NCBI GenBank assembly: GCA_024234265.1
Contig: JACKOM010000003.1
Location: 186,001-250,000, forward strand
Length of the DNA: 64,000 nucleotides
Direction: 5' to 3'
DNA from: Oceanospirillaceae bacterium
GTDB taxonomy: Bacteria > Pseudomonadota > Gammaproteobacteria > Pseudomonadales > Oceanobacteraceae
The notes under the pieces are model-generated. The model had not been told where the DNA came from, searched no databases, and was given only the letters and a program-made list of their open reading frames with translations. Of this stretch, positions 25,075 through 33,345 are shown one piece after another (position 1 is the stretch's first letter; every line of letters starts with the position of its first letter). The translations under genes and the position numbers were made by a program.

Positions 25075-25587
25075 CACTGCTTTCCCACAAATTTTCACCC
25101 AAAAGCAGAGCCTCAAACGAGGCCCTGTTTTTTTGGGTTTAAGCAGAGGCAAACGCCGTTTGTGATGAGCACACAATGAACTCAGAGGGTCATTGCCCGG
25201 CACGGATACAAGCCCCCGCGATAGGCAGCTCTGCTTTGATATTGCAGAATTAAACGACTTTTAAATCCCGTTTTTTCTTTTCTGGGAAGAGACTTCCCAG
25301 ACCCTTCCTTCGCTCACACTGCTGCTTGTTTCCGGTTTTTTAGGCGCGTCATTACGCCCACGCGCCATGGGGCATCCACGCGCCATGGGGCATCCATGCC
25401 CTGCTTCGCCGGCGCTTTGTCAGCATCCATGCTGACTGCGAGCTATGGCGCTTTAAAAAATCGGCGCAGCAAGTTCGCATTTAGTGTCCTTCATTAACTC
25501 CGTGATAAATAGTCACAAACAAAAAAGCCCTGAATGAAATTTATCATCATCCAGAGCTTTTTAGTTTCAAACTGTGGGACAGCAGTG
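25075..25587. mobile_element. MITE-like element, copy C, complete, core on minus strand
   Basis: 513 bp with inverted ends CACTGCTTTCCCACA (25075) and TGTGGGACAGCAGTG (25573-25587). Inside, in reverse order to copy B: GAGGCCCTG hairpin, a GCCGTTTGTGATGAGCAC segment also found in B and D, the core with CTGCTGCTT and GCAGCAAGTTCGCATTT, and the terminator-like hairpin. Flanking bases TGAACCAT and ATGGTTCA with A/T runs form the arms of a split terminator. No direct target duplication. Contains an 18-bp tandem duplication at 25359-25394. Confidence 0.82.
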
Positions 25588-25633
25588 TCATGGTTCAGTT
25601 TTTTTACTGCACTCACAACAAAGACGCTGTGGC

Positions 25634-26902
25634 TTATTTCAGGCGTTCTATACCCATGCTTTTTAAAATACGTTTTTCAATCCAGGGTTCGCTGTTGCCG
25701 TATTTCATTTTACGCAGGAAGTATTTTTCAAACGCCACTTTTGCCCAGTGCACCCATTTACCTTCTTTAAACCAGGTGACATTACGCGGGCCAATTTGCG
25801 GCACCGCCACAAAGGCCGCGCCGGTATCGCCCATATCTGCTAAACAAATCGCGTTCCAGCTGGCGCGGTATGAAGGCTGCTGGCCATCGAGTTCGCTTTT
25901 AATGTTGTGGGCGATGGCGGTCATCATGGATTCAATCATATAACCGGTTTTAGGTGTGCCAATGGGCACCGGGGTTGCTTCCACCGGGGGAATGGCCACG
26001 CATACACCCGCGGAATAAATACTGGGGTATTTAGGGTTACGCTGGTATTCGTCGATATTCACAAAACCCTTGGGGTTGCATAAACCTTCTACGGCGGCCA
26101 CGGCATCCACCCCTTTAAATGGCGGAATTAACATGCTGTGTTTAAAGGGCACTTCGTGGTTGGCAAGCACTTCGCCTTTGCTGTTGAGTTCTTCCACCAG
26201 CATTTTGCCGTCCTGCACTTCTGTCACCCGCGCATTGCAAATCCATTTGATGTGTTTGCTGCGCAGGGCCGATTCGAGCATACCTTTACTATCACCCACG
26301 CCCGCCAAACCAAGATGGCCGATATAGGGTTCGCTGGTGATAAACGTCATGGGTACTTTGTCGCGTTTTTTAGCGTCGCGCAGGGCTTTATCGATGATAA
26401 AAGCATATTCGTAAGCGGGGCCAAAACAGCTCGCCCCCTGGAATGCCCCCACTACAACCGGGCCGGGCTGGGCCACCAGTTGCTGGTAATCCTGATAGGC
26501 GTGCTCGGCGTGGTCCAGGGTGCACACAGATTGGGTGTAACCCTGGGGGCCGGCACCTTTAATTTGCTCAAACGCCAGGGCCGGGCCAGTGGCAATCACT
26601 AAGTAGTCATAACTGACTTTATCGCCATTATGCAGGCTGAGCACCTTGGCCACGGGGTCAATGTGATCCACCCGGCTGGCAATAAACCCGATATTTTTCT
26701 TCGCAAAATAGGGCGCGATATGGAAAGAGGTTTGCGGGCGCTTACGCCAGCCTACGGCGATCCAGGGGTTAGAGGGCACAAACTGAAAATCCGCCCGCTC
26801 GTTAATCACCAGCACTTCGTGGGCAGCGCCCACTTCGGCTTTGATGTCGTAGGCTCCGGCCATGCCGCCGGTGCCGGCACCCAGTATCACTATCTTGGCC
26901 AT
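25634..26902 (-). CDS. FAD-dependent sulfide:quinone oxidoreductase-like flavoprotein
   Basis: 422 residues. N-terminal FAD site AKIVILGAGTGGMAGAYDI (about 2-20), central DYLVIATGPALAFE, and C-terminal YSAGVCVAIPPVE. Cysteines occur at QSVCTLDHAEHAY (about 127), GASCFGPAYEY (about 155) and near the C-terminus (GLCNPKG, AGVCVAI), compatible with the three redox cysteines of SQR, though which type is unclear. No signal peptide. Would oxidise sulfide at the membrane and feed quinone. Start moved to the ATG after AAGGAG. Alternative: another member of the SQR/NDH-2 superfamily. Confidence 0.75.
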   Translation of the reverse strand: MAKIVILGAGTGGMAGAYDIKAEVGAAHEVLVINERADFQFVPSNPWIAVGWRKRPQTSFHIAPYFAKKNIGFIASRVDHIDPVAKVLSLHNGDKVSYDYLVIATGPALAFEQIKGAGPQGYTQSVCTLDHAEHAYQDYQQLVAQPGPVVVGAFQGASCFGPAYEYAFIIDKALRDAKKRDKVPMTFITSEPYIGHLGLAGVGDSKGMLESALRSKHIKWICNARVTEVQDGKMLVEELNSKGEVLANHEVPFKHSMLIPPFKGVDAVAAVEGLCNPKGFVNIDEYQRNPKYPSIYSAGVCVAIPPVEATPVPIGTPKTGYMIESMMTAIAHNIKSELDGQQPSYRASWNAICLADMGDTGAAFVAVPQIGPRNVTWFKEGKWVHWAKVAFEKYFLRKMKYGNSEPWIEKRILKSMGIERLK

Positions 26903-27013
26903 GTGGCGCTCCTTGTAGCTGAGGTGGTTTATCTTAGACAAACTTAATTTAGCACCTGCTAATGTATTTCACATCCTGCATTTGCGGCACCTGAGTACAA
27001 AGAGCCTAGCCGA

Positions 27014-27220
27014 TTAATGAATAGTGCGCGGCAACCACACCACCATGACTAAACAGAAAACCACCACCAGCCAGAACCAGTATTGAAACAACACCTGTTT
27101 GCCACGGCCCTGCCAGGGGCGGCGCAATAACCTTGGCATGCCACAATGGGGGCACAGATCAAGGTGCTGATCGTTTTTGTGGTGACAATAAAAACATTCA
27201 CTCTGATAAGGTTTAACCAT
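27014..27220 (-). CDS. Small zinc-ribbon membrane protein
   Basis: 68 residues: a four-cysteine ribbon (CFYCHHKN...CPHCGMPR, about 9-30), a basic linker (RRPWQGRGK) and one C-terminal membrane helix (about 43-62). Start ATG shares two bases with the start of the divergent gene at 27219. Function unknown. Confidence 0.6.
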   Translation of the reverse strand: MVKPYQSECFYCHHKNDQHLDLCPHCGMPRLLRRPWQGRGKQVLFQYWFWLVVVFCLVMVVWLPRTIH

Positions 27221-27539
27221 GCTGCGCTCGATATGTCTGCTGCTGTTCTTTTCCCTGCCCGCGTTTGCGGTGGATATCGGCAATGAACAGGCGGATTTAG
27301 CTGCCCAATTTTACGAGGAAGCATGGCAGATTAACTGCGCGGCACTCTTGCGTGAAATCAAGGCCGGGGCAGACATCAACAATCAACGTCTGCAGGGGGA
27401 TATTTACCGCTGCGGCCTGATTTATAACCAGCGCGATACCGCCCGTTACCGGCCCTGCCCGGACTTTATGCAGATGCATGAGCAGATGCGCCAGGGGCAA
27501 CAGCCAAAAATAGCGCCGTGCCCAAGCGCGAATGAATAA
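27219..27539 (+). CDS. Small exported protein, function unknown
   Basis: 106 residues with a signal peptide (about 1-17, FFSLPAFA). The mature part has four Cys, one in QINCAALLREIKAGADIN, which resembles an ankyrin-type helix pair. AAGG precedes the ATG by nine bases. No family recognised. Confidence 0.6.
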   Translation: MLRSICLLLFFSLPAFAVDIGNEQADLAAQFYEEAWQINCAALLREIKAGADINNQRLQGDIYRCGLIYNQRDTARYRPCPDFMQMHEQMRQGQQPKIAPCPSANE

Positions 27540-27542
27540 ATA

Positions 27543-28610
27543 TCAGGCTTTACGTGAGCGGCTGCGGTACTGGCTGGGGGTCATATCCGTCCAGTTTTTG
27601 AAGGCATGAATAAACGCGGCGCTTTCGCTGTAACCCAGCTTACCGGCGATGGCATCAATACTGAAATCCGTATCGCGCAGCAGGTGGTAGGCCTGTTGCT
27701 GTTTAGCCTGGGTCACCAAATGCTGGAACTGCACATTTTTATCCGCTAAACGGCGGCGCAGGGTGCGTGGTGACATATGAAAATGTTCTGCCACCTCATC
27801 GAGTTTGGGCATAGGTTGGCGGCTGACCAGTATGCGCCGCACCTCGTCCACCCAACCACCGGATTTTTGCACGCGCCGCGCCAGATCATCACACTGGCCC
27901 TCCAGCAATTTGAGCATCAGCGGGTTGGCCTGGGGCAGCTTCTGTTCAAGGAAATTCACATCCCAGATGAGCATGCTGTGCTCGGCACCAAAAAAAACCG
28001 GCACCTTAAAAAAGGCATCGTAGGGGGCACGCACCGCGGGTTCCGGGTAAGCGAGGTACACGGCCTTGAGGAAATTCTGATGGGGGAACACATCACGCTG
28101 GGCGGTCACGGTAAAGGCAAAATCCCGGTCGATAAAATACCGCCGCAGGGCACCAAGCGGATATTGATCGAGCAATTTCAGGCCAAACTCATTGCCGGCC
28201 TGCTCGGTTTTCAGGGCGAAATAGGTGTAAGAAAGGTGGATATAACGCTTAAAAAACTCCACCGCTTCTTTGCCTGAACCATTGTGAATAACCGCAGCGC
28301 CCAAAAGCCCGAGGGCACTGAGGCGGTAACGTTGCCCGGCCATCAGCCCCCAGTGGGGTAAGTCGATACGGGCGCGGATATTATTCAGAAAGCTGATTTC
28401 CTGCTGGGCGGTGACATGCGCAGTCGGATCTTCCAGCAGGACAGCATCAATGCCGGTGCCGGCCAACACACTGGCGCGGTCAATCCCCAACTCTTCACAC
28501 AGGCCCACCATCTGGTAAATACCCAGAATGGAGATGCGCCGCAGGGCGAATTCCGTGGGTGACGGGCTTAATGTGTCCTCTAATATCAATTTATCTACCG
28601 CTCTGATCAT
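27543..28610 (-). CDS. AraC-family transcriptional regulator
   Basis: 355 residues: N-terminal arabinose-binding-like domain (about 30-215) and C-terminal double helix-turn-helix (KLDEVAEHFHMSPRTLRRRLADKNVQF and SIDAIAGKLGYSESAAFIHAFKNWTDMTPSQYR by position 271-350). This OruR/ArgR-like layout is typical for regulators of catabolic genes. Divergent from the acyl-CoA dehydrogenase gene, its likely target. Confidence 0.9.
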   Translation of the reverse strand: MIRAVDKLILEDTLSPSPTEFALRRISILGIYQMVGLCEELGIDRASVLAGTGIDAVLLEDPTAHVTAQQEISFLNNIRARIDLPHWGLMAGQRYRLSALGLLGAAVIHNGSGKEAVEFFKRYIHLSYTYFALKTEQAGNEFGLKLLDQYPLGALRRYFIDRDFAFTVTAQRDVFPHQNFLKAVYLAYPEPAVRAPYDAFFKVPVFFGAEHSMLIWDVNFLEQKLPQANPLMLKLLEGQCDDLARRVQKSGGWVDEVRRILVSRQPMPKLDEVAEHFHMSPRTLRRRLADKNVQFQHLVTQAKQQQAYHLLRDTDFSIDAIAGKLGYSESAAFIHAFKNWTDMTPSQYRSRSRKA

Positions 28611-28672
28611 GCCTTTTATGGCAGGAAGTTTTTAGAGTAAGCACTCTAACCATAAGCTCAGGATTCGGCAAT

Positions 28673-29713
28673 ATGGCCTTTGAGATGGATGAAATCAGCC
28701 TGCAGAGCATGCTCGACCCAATCAGCCGCTATGCGCAGCAAAAACTCGCGCCCCTCTGCCAGCGCCATGAAACCCCGCTCAGCGCCCATCAGCAGGCTCA
28801 GGTGTGGCAGGATTTTGCCCAGCTCGGCCTCTTGCCGGAAAACGAAGAGGGTTATGCCCCCTGGGAACATAACGATGCCACGGGCCGCAGTTTTTCCATC
28901 CACGCCCTGCAAAACATTGCCCGCGCCAGCACCGCCATGGCCCTCGCCCTGCACCACCATAACCTGAGCCAGGCCCTGCGCCGTGAACTGCACTGGCCCT
29001 TGGTGCAATACAGCAGCCTGAGCCTTGCCGGGCGTTATGGGCTTTTGGGGTTATTCGATGCCCCCGCCGTGGCGCGGGATAATTTTTCCGCCCACGATGG
29101 CCCCCTGCTGCGCCAGCACCACAGCCTGTTCGAAGGCGCGAACATACTCGCCCTGCTCTGGCAGGATGGCCCGGTTTTATGTGAATTGCGCGATTACCAC
29201 AGCCGCAGTGAGCACAACCATGGTTTTGAAAGCCAACTACTGTACAGCTGGTCAGGTGGGCAGGAATTACACTGCGCGCCCATCCCTCAGCAGGCCCTGC
29301 AAAACCTGCTCAGCCGTGAATGGCTCGGCCTGTGTGCGATAGCCGCCGGCACCCTGCAACGGGCACTGCAACTGGCGGAAGATTACGCCGCCCTGCGCCG
29401 CCAGGGCGGGCAGGTGATCGGCCACTACCCCGCCGTGCAAAGCATGCTGCACAGCAGCGCCAGCACCCTGCACCACAGCCGGGTATTGCTGGATGATGTG
29501 GCCAACAGCCTGAATTTTAATGCCGCCTGTTACCTGTACAGCGACACCCTGCCCGCCCTGCGCAAAGCCGCGCAGCAGTGCCTGCAGGTATTTGGCGGCA
29601 TGGGATATATGCAGGATACCGGCGTGGAAAAAACCCTGCGTGAAATTAACCACCTGATGCACATTACCGGTAACCCGGCAGAGTGCCGCCTGCTGCGCCG
29701 GGGTGTCGCATGA
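28673..29713 (+). CDS. Acyl-CoA dehydrogenase-like protein
   Basis: 346 residues. C-terminal Acad helix bundle with LHHSRVLLDDVANSL and QQCLQVFGGMGYMQDTGVEKTLREINHLMHITG (about 300-335), the FAD/AMP-contacting end of the family. The middle beta domain is degenerate compared with the second copy. The stop overlaps the next start (ATGA), so the two may form a heteromeric enzyme as in some steroid or branched-acyl systems. Confidence 0.85.
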   Translation: MAFEMDEISLQSMLDPISRYAQQKLAPLCQRHETPLSAHQQAQVWQDFAQLGLLPENEEGYAPWEHNDATGRSFSIHALQNIARASTAMALALHHHNLSQALRRELHWPLVQYSSLSLAGRYGLLGLFDAPAVARDNFSAHDGPLLRQHHSLFEGANILALLWQDGPVLCELRDYHSRSEHNHGFESQLLYSWSGGQELHCAPIPQQALQNLLSREWLGLCAIAAGTLQRALQLAEDYAALRRQGGQVIGHYPAVQSMLHSSASTLHHSRVLLDDVANSLNFNAACYLYSDTLPALRKAAQQCLQVFGGMGYMQDTGVEKTLREINHLMHITGNPAECRLLRRGVA

Positions 29714-31111
29714 TGAACAGCCCACTGCAACAGGCCCATTTGCAGGGTTTTCTTGAGGCCACGCACCCGCTTTCACCGCGCAGCGCATTCGGCCAATTAC
29801 CCGCCCTGAGCAAACCCCTGATCGCATACAGCCCTGCGGATATCTGGCAAACCGATACCAGCAGCCTGCCGCGCCGTTTGCAAAAAATCCGCCGCCACAG
29901 CCGCGATTTTGCCGCGCAATTTATCGCCCCCAACGCCCTGGCCCTCGACCGCGCCCCCCACTTAAACATGGGTGAATTACACCCCGCCCAGCGGGATTTA
30001 TTAATCGCCGCAGGGCGCGAGGGTTTTCTCACGGATTTATTACCCGCCCCCATCGGCAGTGCGCCCCTGCTTAATTTCCGCTACCCACTCACCTTGCAGG
30101 TAGCCTTAAAAATTGAAGAATTTGCCGCCGCCTGCCCAGGGCAAATGTTATTGCTCGGCGCCCATAATCTCGGTTTAGGCCCACTGTTAATGGCCGCCGA
30201 TATAAAAGCCTTATTTAAATTTGTGCGCCCCGCGTTCCGCGAAACCCTGCGTGGTGATCCGCATTTATTTGCCTTTGCGATTACCGAACCCGCCGCCGGT
30301 TCCGACGTGGAAGAAGGCCACGGTGCCAGCCAGTTAAAACCCGGTGTGGTGGCACGCAAAGTACCGGGCGGTTATGTATTAAACGGGCGGTTATGTATTA
30401 AACGGGCGGAAATGTTTTATCAGCGGCGGGGATATTGCCAAAAGCATTACGGTATTTGCCGCCCTTGAAGGGGAAGGCATGCAAAGCTGGAGCTGTTTTT
30501 TAGTGCGCAGCGATATGCCGGGTTTTGAGCGGGTGCGCAGCGAATTAAAAATGGGTATGCGTGCCTCCGCTGCGGCGGAATTAAATTTCAATCAGGTATT
30601 TGTGCCCGCCAGCCATTTAATTGGCAAAGAACGTCAGGGCTGGGCACTGAACCGCGCCACGTTAAATTATTCACGCATACCGGTTGCCGCCATGGCGGTG
30701 GGCATTGCACGCAGCGCCTGTGAAATCAGCGCAGCTTTTTGCAGCCAGCACAGCCTCGGCGGCAAACGCCTGCTCGATTTCCAGCATGTGCAATTAACCC
30801 TGGCGGATATGATTGCCAGCACCCGGGCTATCCGCGCCATGACATGGCAGGCCGCCAGCCAGTGGGTGCCCCGCCAGGGCATGTCCGCGGCGAGTAAATT
30901 TTATTGCACCGATGTGGCCATGGACGTGTGTGAAAAAGCCATGGACTTATTGGCCAACCAAAGTCTCAACCAACAGCAGGGTGTGGAAAAATTATTCCGC
31001 GATGCGCGCCTCACGCAAATTTTTGAAGGCACCAATCAGATTAACCGCCTGAGCCTGATCGAAGATATGCAGGAACAATTCCTCACCCTCGCCCGCCAGC
31101 CCAAAGAATAA
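29710..31111 (+). pseudogene. Acyl-CoA dehydrogenase broken by a 19-bp tandem duplication
   Basis: The frame opens at 29710 and runs through GDPHLFAFAITEPAAGSDVEEGHG and GGYVLNGR, then stops at 30468. The rest (30479-31111) continues in another frame through KMGMRASAAAELNFNQVF and EKLFRDARLTQIFEGTNQINR, the Acad C-terminus. Between them a 19-base unit is repeated (tract 30365-30409). Deleting one unit restores NGRKCFISGGDIAKSITVFA, the normal family sequence of about 460 residues. All other parts look intact, so the damage is recent, phase-variable, or a sequencing error. Confidence 0.9.
30365..30409. repeat. 19-bp tandem repeat causing a frameshift
   Basis: CGGGCGGTTATGTATTAAA twice, plus seven further bases of a third unit. 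19 is not a multiple of three. Confidence 0.95.
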
Positions 31112-31123
31112 AAAGGAAAAACC

Positions 31124-31909
31124 ATGCGCCACCTACACGATGCTTTTTTCAAAGTACCCAACACAGCCAACCACACCAGCAGCGGCGCGGTGGATTTACC
31201 GATTTTGTATTTTGATGTATCCAACAGCATTGCGTTTTTTCTGGCCGATAAAAAAGCGGTGTTGGATTTATTGCACGGCACCCCGTTTAAACCTGTATTA
31301 ACCTTCGGCAAAAAAGCCCTGGTGGGCATTTCGTTTTATCAATACCGCGCCACCAGCATTGGCCCCTACAACGAAGTGGGCATTGCCATTCCCGTGGTGC
31401 CACGCAACGGCAAAAAACCTTTTTCCAGCCTGCTGGATTTATACAGCAATATAAAAAACCGCCGCACAGGTTTTTATGTGCTGGACTTACCCGTAACCAC
31501 AGCCGCCGCCAACGCAGCGGGGCGTGAATTATGGGGCTTTCCGAAATTTGTAACCCAGATTGATTATTTTCAGGCCGGACGGCATATGCATATGCGCGTC
31601 GCCGACCCGGAGGGTAACGGGGATATTCTCAGCTTCAGCGGTTGCAGCAATGCCAGCATGAAATTAGCCCCCCTGAGTGTGATTACCTATTCACAATTAA
31701 ATGGCCAGCCACTGCGCACCCCGGTGAATGTGCGCGGTGATGTGCACACCTCTTTCGGGGGCAAACTGCGTTTACAGGTTGGCACATCCACCCACCCCAT
31801 GGCGCAACACCTGCGCCAGCTCGGCCTGCACAATGCAAAACCCCTGCTGGTGCAATTTACCGATGAGTTTCAGAGCCGCCTGAATGCAGGGGAAATAATA
31901 CCCGGCTGA
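31124..31909 (+). CDS. Acetoacetate decarboxylase-family protein
   Basis: 261 residues. The region NEVGIAIPVVPR and AAGRELWGFPKFVTQID (about 129-146; the E-LWGFPK motif holds the Schiff-base lysine region of the ADC fold) identifies the family. Many members are not true decarboxylases. Thirteen bases after the acyl-CoA dehydrogenase with AAGGA, so same operon. Substrate unknown. Confidence 0.82.
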   Translation: MRHLHDAFFKVPNTANHTSSGAVDLPILYFDVSNSIAFFLADKKAVLDLLHGTPFKPVLTFGKKALVGISFYQYRATSIGPYNEVGIAIPVVPRNGKKPFSSLLDLYSNIKNRRTGFYVLDLPVTTAAANAAGRELWGFPKFVTQIDYFQAGRHMHMRVADPEGNGDILSFSGCSNASMKLAPLSVITYSQLNGQPLRTPVNVRGDVHTSFGGKLRLQVGTSTHPMAQHLRQLGLHNAKPLLVQFTDEFQSRLNAGEIIPG

Positions 31910-32018
31910 AAATCACCCACCGACACTCAAAAACGGCGGAGGTTGGCAGAAATAGCTAATGCCTGCGCCTGGTATTGGTTATACACTGCGCACATAACAA
32001 TAAAAAACAGGCTTTTAC

Positions 32019-32795
32019 ATGCAGGCAAATTCCCCTAAAACCATTTTTATTACCGGTGCCGCCTCCGGCATTGGTGCCGCCACCGCCCGTAAATTTGCCG
32101 CCGCAGGCTGGCAGGTGGGCCTGGCGGATATCAATGCAGATGCCATGTACGCACTGCAAAAAGAACTCGGCGAAAGCGCCCAGGTATTTTCTTTGAATAT
32201 CTGTGATGCGGATGCCGCCGCCATCGCCCTCGAAGCTTTTACCGCGCCCTATCAGGGTAAATTGCAGGTGTTATTCAATTGTGCCGGCCTGCTGGAAATT
32301 GCCCACTTTGAAGAGCAAAGCCTGGCGCGTAAAAAATTACTTTGCGAAGTGAATAATATCGGCATGTTAACCATGACCCACCAGGCATTCCCTTACCTGA
32401 AAGCCAGCGGCGGGGCCATGGTGATCAACATGAGCAGCGCCTCCGCCAGCCACGGCGTGCCGGATTTTGCCGTATACAGCGCAAGTAAATTCTGGGTGCG
32501 GGGTTTTACCCAGGCCTTAAATATCGAATGGAAACGCCACAAAATTCACGTGGGCGATATTATGCCGCCGTTTGTGAACACCCCTATGCTGCAAAACGCG
32601 CAGCATGTCAGCATCATTGACCGTTTAGGGGTGGATTTAAAAGCCGATGACGTGGCCGATGCGGTATGGCAAATGGTACAAAAACCCGTATTGCACAAGG
32701 CGGTTAGCATGAAATTCAAACTGCTGAATGCCCTCAGCCAGATTACCCCGGTGCGGATCAATCATTTGGTGATGCGCTTATTGGCGGGTTATTAA
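32019..32795 (+). CDS. Short-chain dehydrogenase/reductase
   Basis: 258 residues, classical SDR. Cofactor motif TGAASGIGAATAR (about 12-24), acidic D at LADIN favouring NAD, NCAG (about 87-90), catalytic Ser in INMSSAS and YSASK (Tyr/Lys about 150/154). Substrate unknown; last gene of the acyl-CoA block. Confidence 0.93.
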   Translation: MQANSPKTIFITGAASGIGAATARKFAAAGWQVGLADINADAMYALQKELGESAQVFSLNICDADAAAIALEAFTAPYQGKLQVLFNCAGLLEIAHFEEQSLARKKLLCEVNNIGMLTMTHQAFPYLKASGGAMVINMSSASASHGVPDFAVYSASKFWVRGFTQALNIEWKRHKIHVGDIMPPFVNTPMLQNAQHVSIIDRLGVDLKADDVADAVWQMVQKPVLHKAVSMKFKLLNALSQITPVRINHLVMRLLAGY

Positions 32796-32807
32796 AATAC
32801 CACCCAT

Positions 32808-32905
32808 AAAAAAGCTCTGCATGGCAGGCATATCATGCAGAGCTTTTTTGTTTGTGCAGATTTACTACGGCGGTTAATGAAGAACACCAAATGCGAACTT
32901 GCTGC
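32808..32905 (+). mobile_element. MITE-like repeat, copy E, truncated
   Basis: Begins with the terminator hairpin GCTCTGCAT...ATGCAGAGC with A6/T6 (32808-32849) that also serves the SDR gene, then ACGGCGGTTAATGAAGAACAC and AAATGCGAACTTGCTGC, after which similarity stops. Faces copy D. Confidence 0.7.
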
Positions 32906-32930
32906 CTGAAATAAAAAATTTCTCGATTGC

Positions 32931-33344
32931 GCAGGTTTAATCAGCGTTTGTAATGGGCACCTAATGAACGCTGATGGCCTGTGCCAGGAGCGGGTATAAA
33001 AACCCCAAGAACGAACCTTAATAATTCAGCATTCGGCATTCGGCATTCGGCATTCGGCATTCGGCATTCGGCATTCGGCATTCGGCAATTAAACCGGTTT
33101 TTCTTTTTCTGGGAAGGGACTTCCCAGACCCTTCCTTCGCTCACACTGCTGCTTATTTCCGGTTTTTTAGGCGCTCCATTACGCCCACGCGCCATGGGGC
33201 ATCCCTGCCCTGCTTCGCCGGCGCTTTGCTGGCATCCATGCCAGCTACGGGCTATGCCGCTTTAAAAAACCGGCGCAGCAAGTTCGCATTGAGTGTTCTG
33301 AATGAACGCCGTGAGAAATCGGCACAAACTATGGAACAGCAGTG
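32931..33344 (-). mobile_element. MITE-like repeat, copy D, one end lost
   Basis: Minus-strand copy with the CAGCGTTTGTAATGGGCAC segment, family core (33095-33300) and a surviving end TGGAACAGCAGTG (33332-33344). The left terminal repeat is missing where it meets copy E. A heptamer array lies inside. Confidence 0.75.
33024..33086. repeat. Nine-unit ATTCGGC heptamer array
   Basis: Eight perfect ATTCGGC units (33031-33086) after one imperfect ATTCAGC. Confidence 0.95.
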
Positions 33345-33345
33345 A

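Noticed and set aside
33024..33086. ATTCGGC array as a CRISPR array
   Set aside because: Units are 7 bp and contiguous without spacers; no cas genes.
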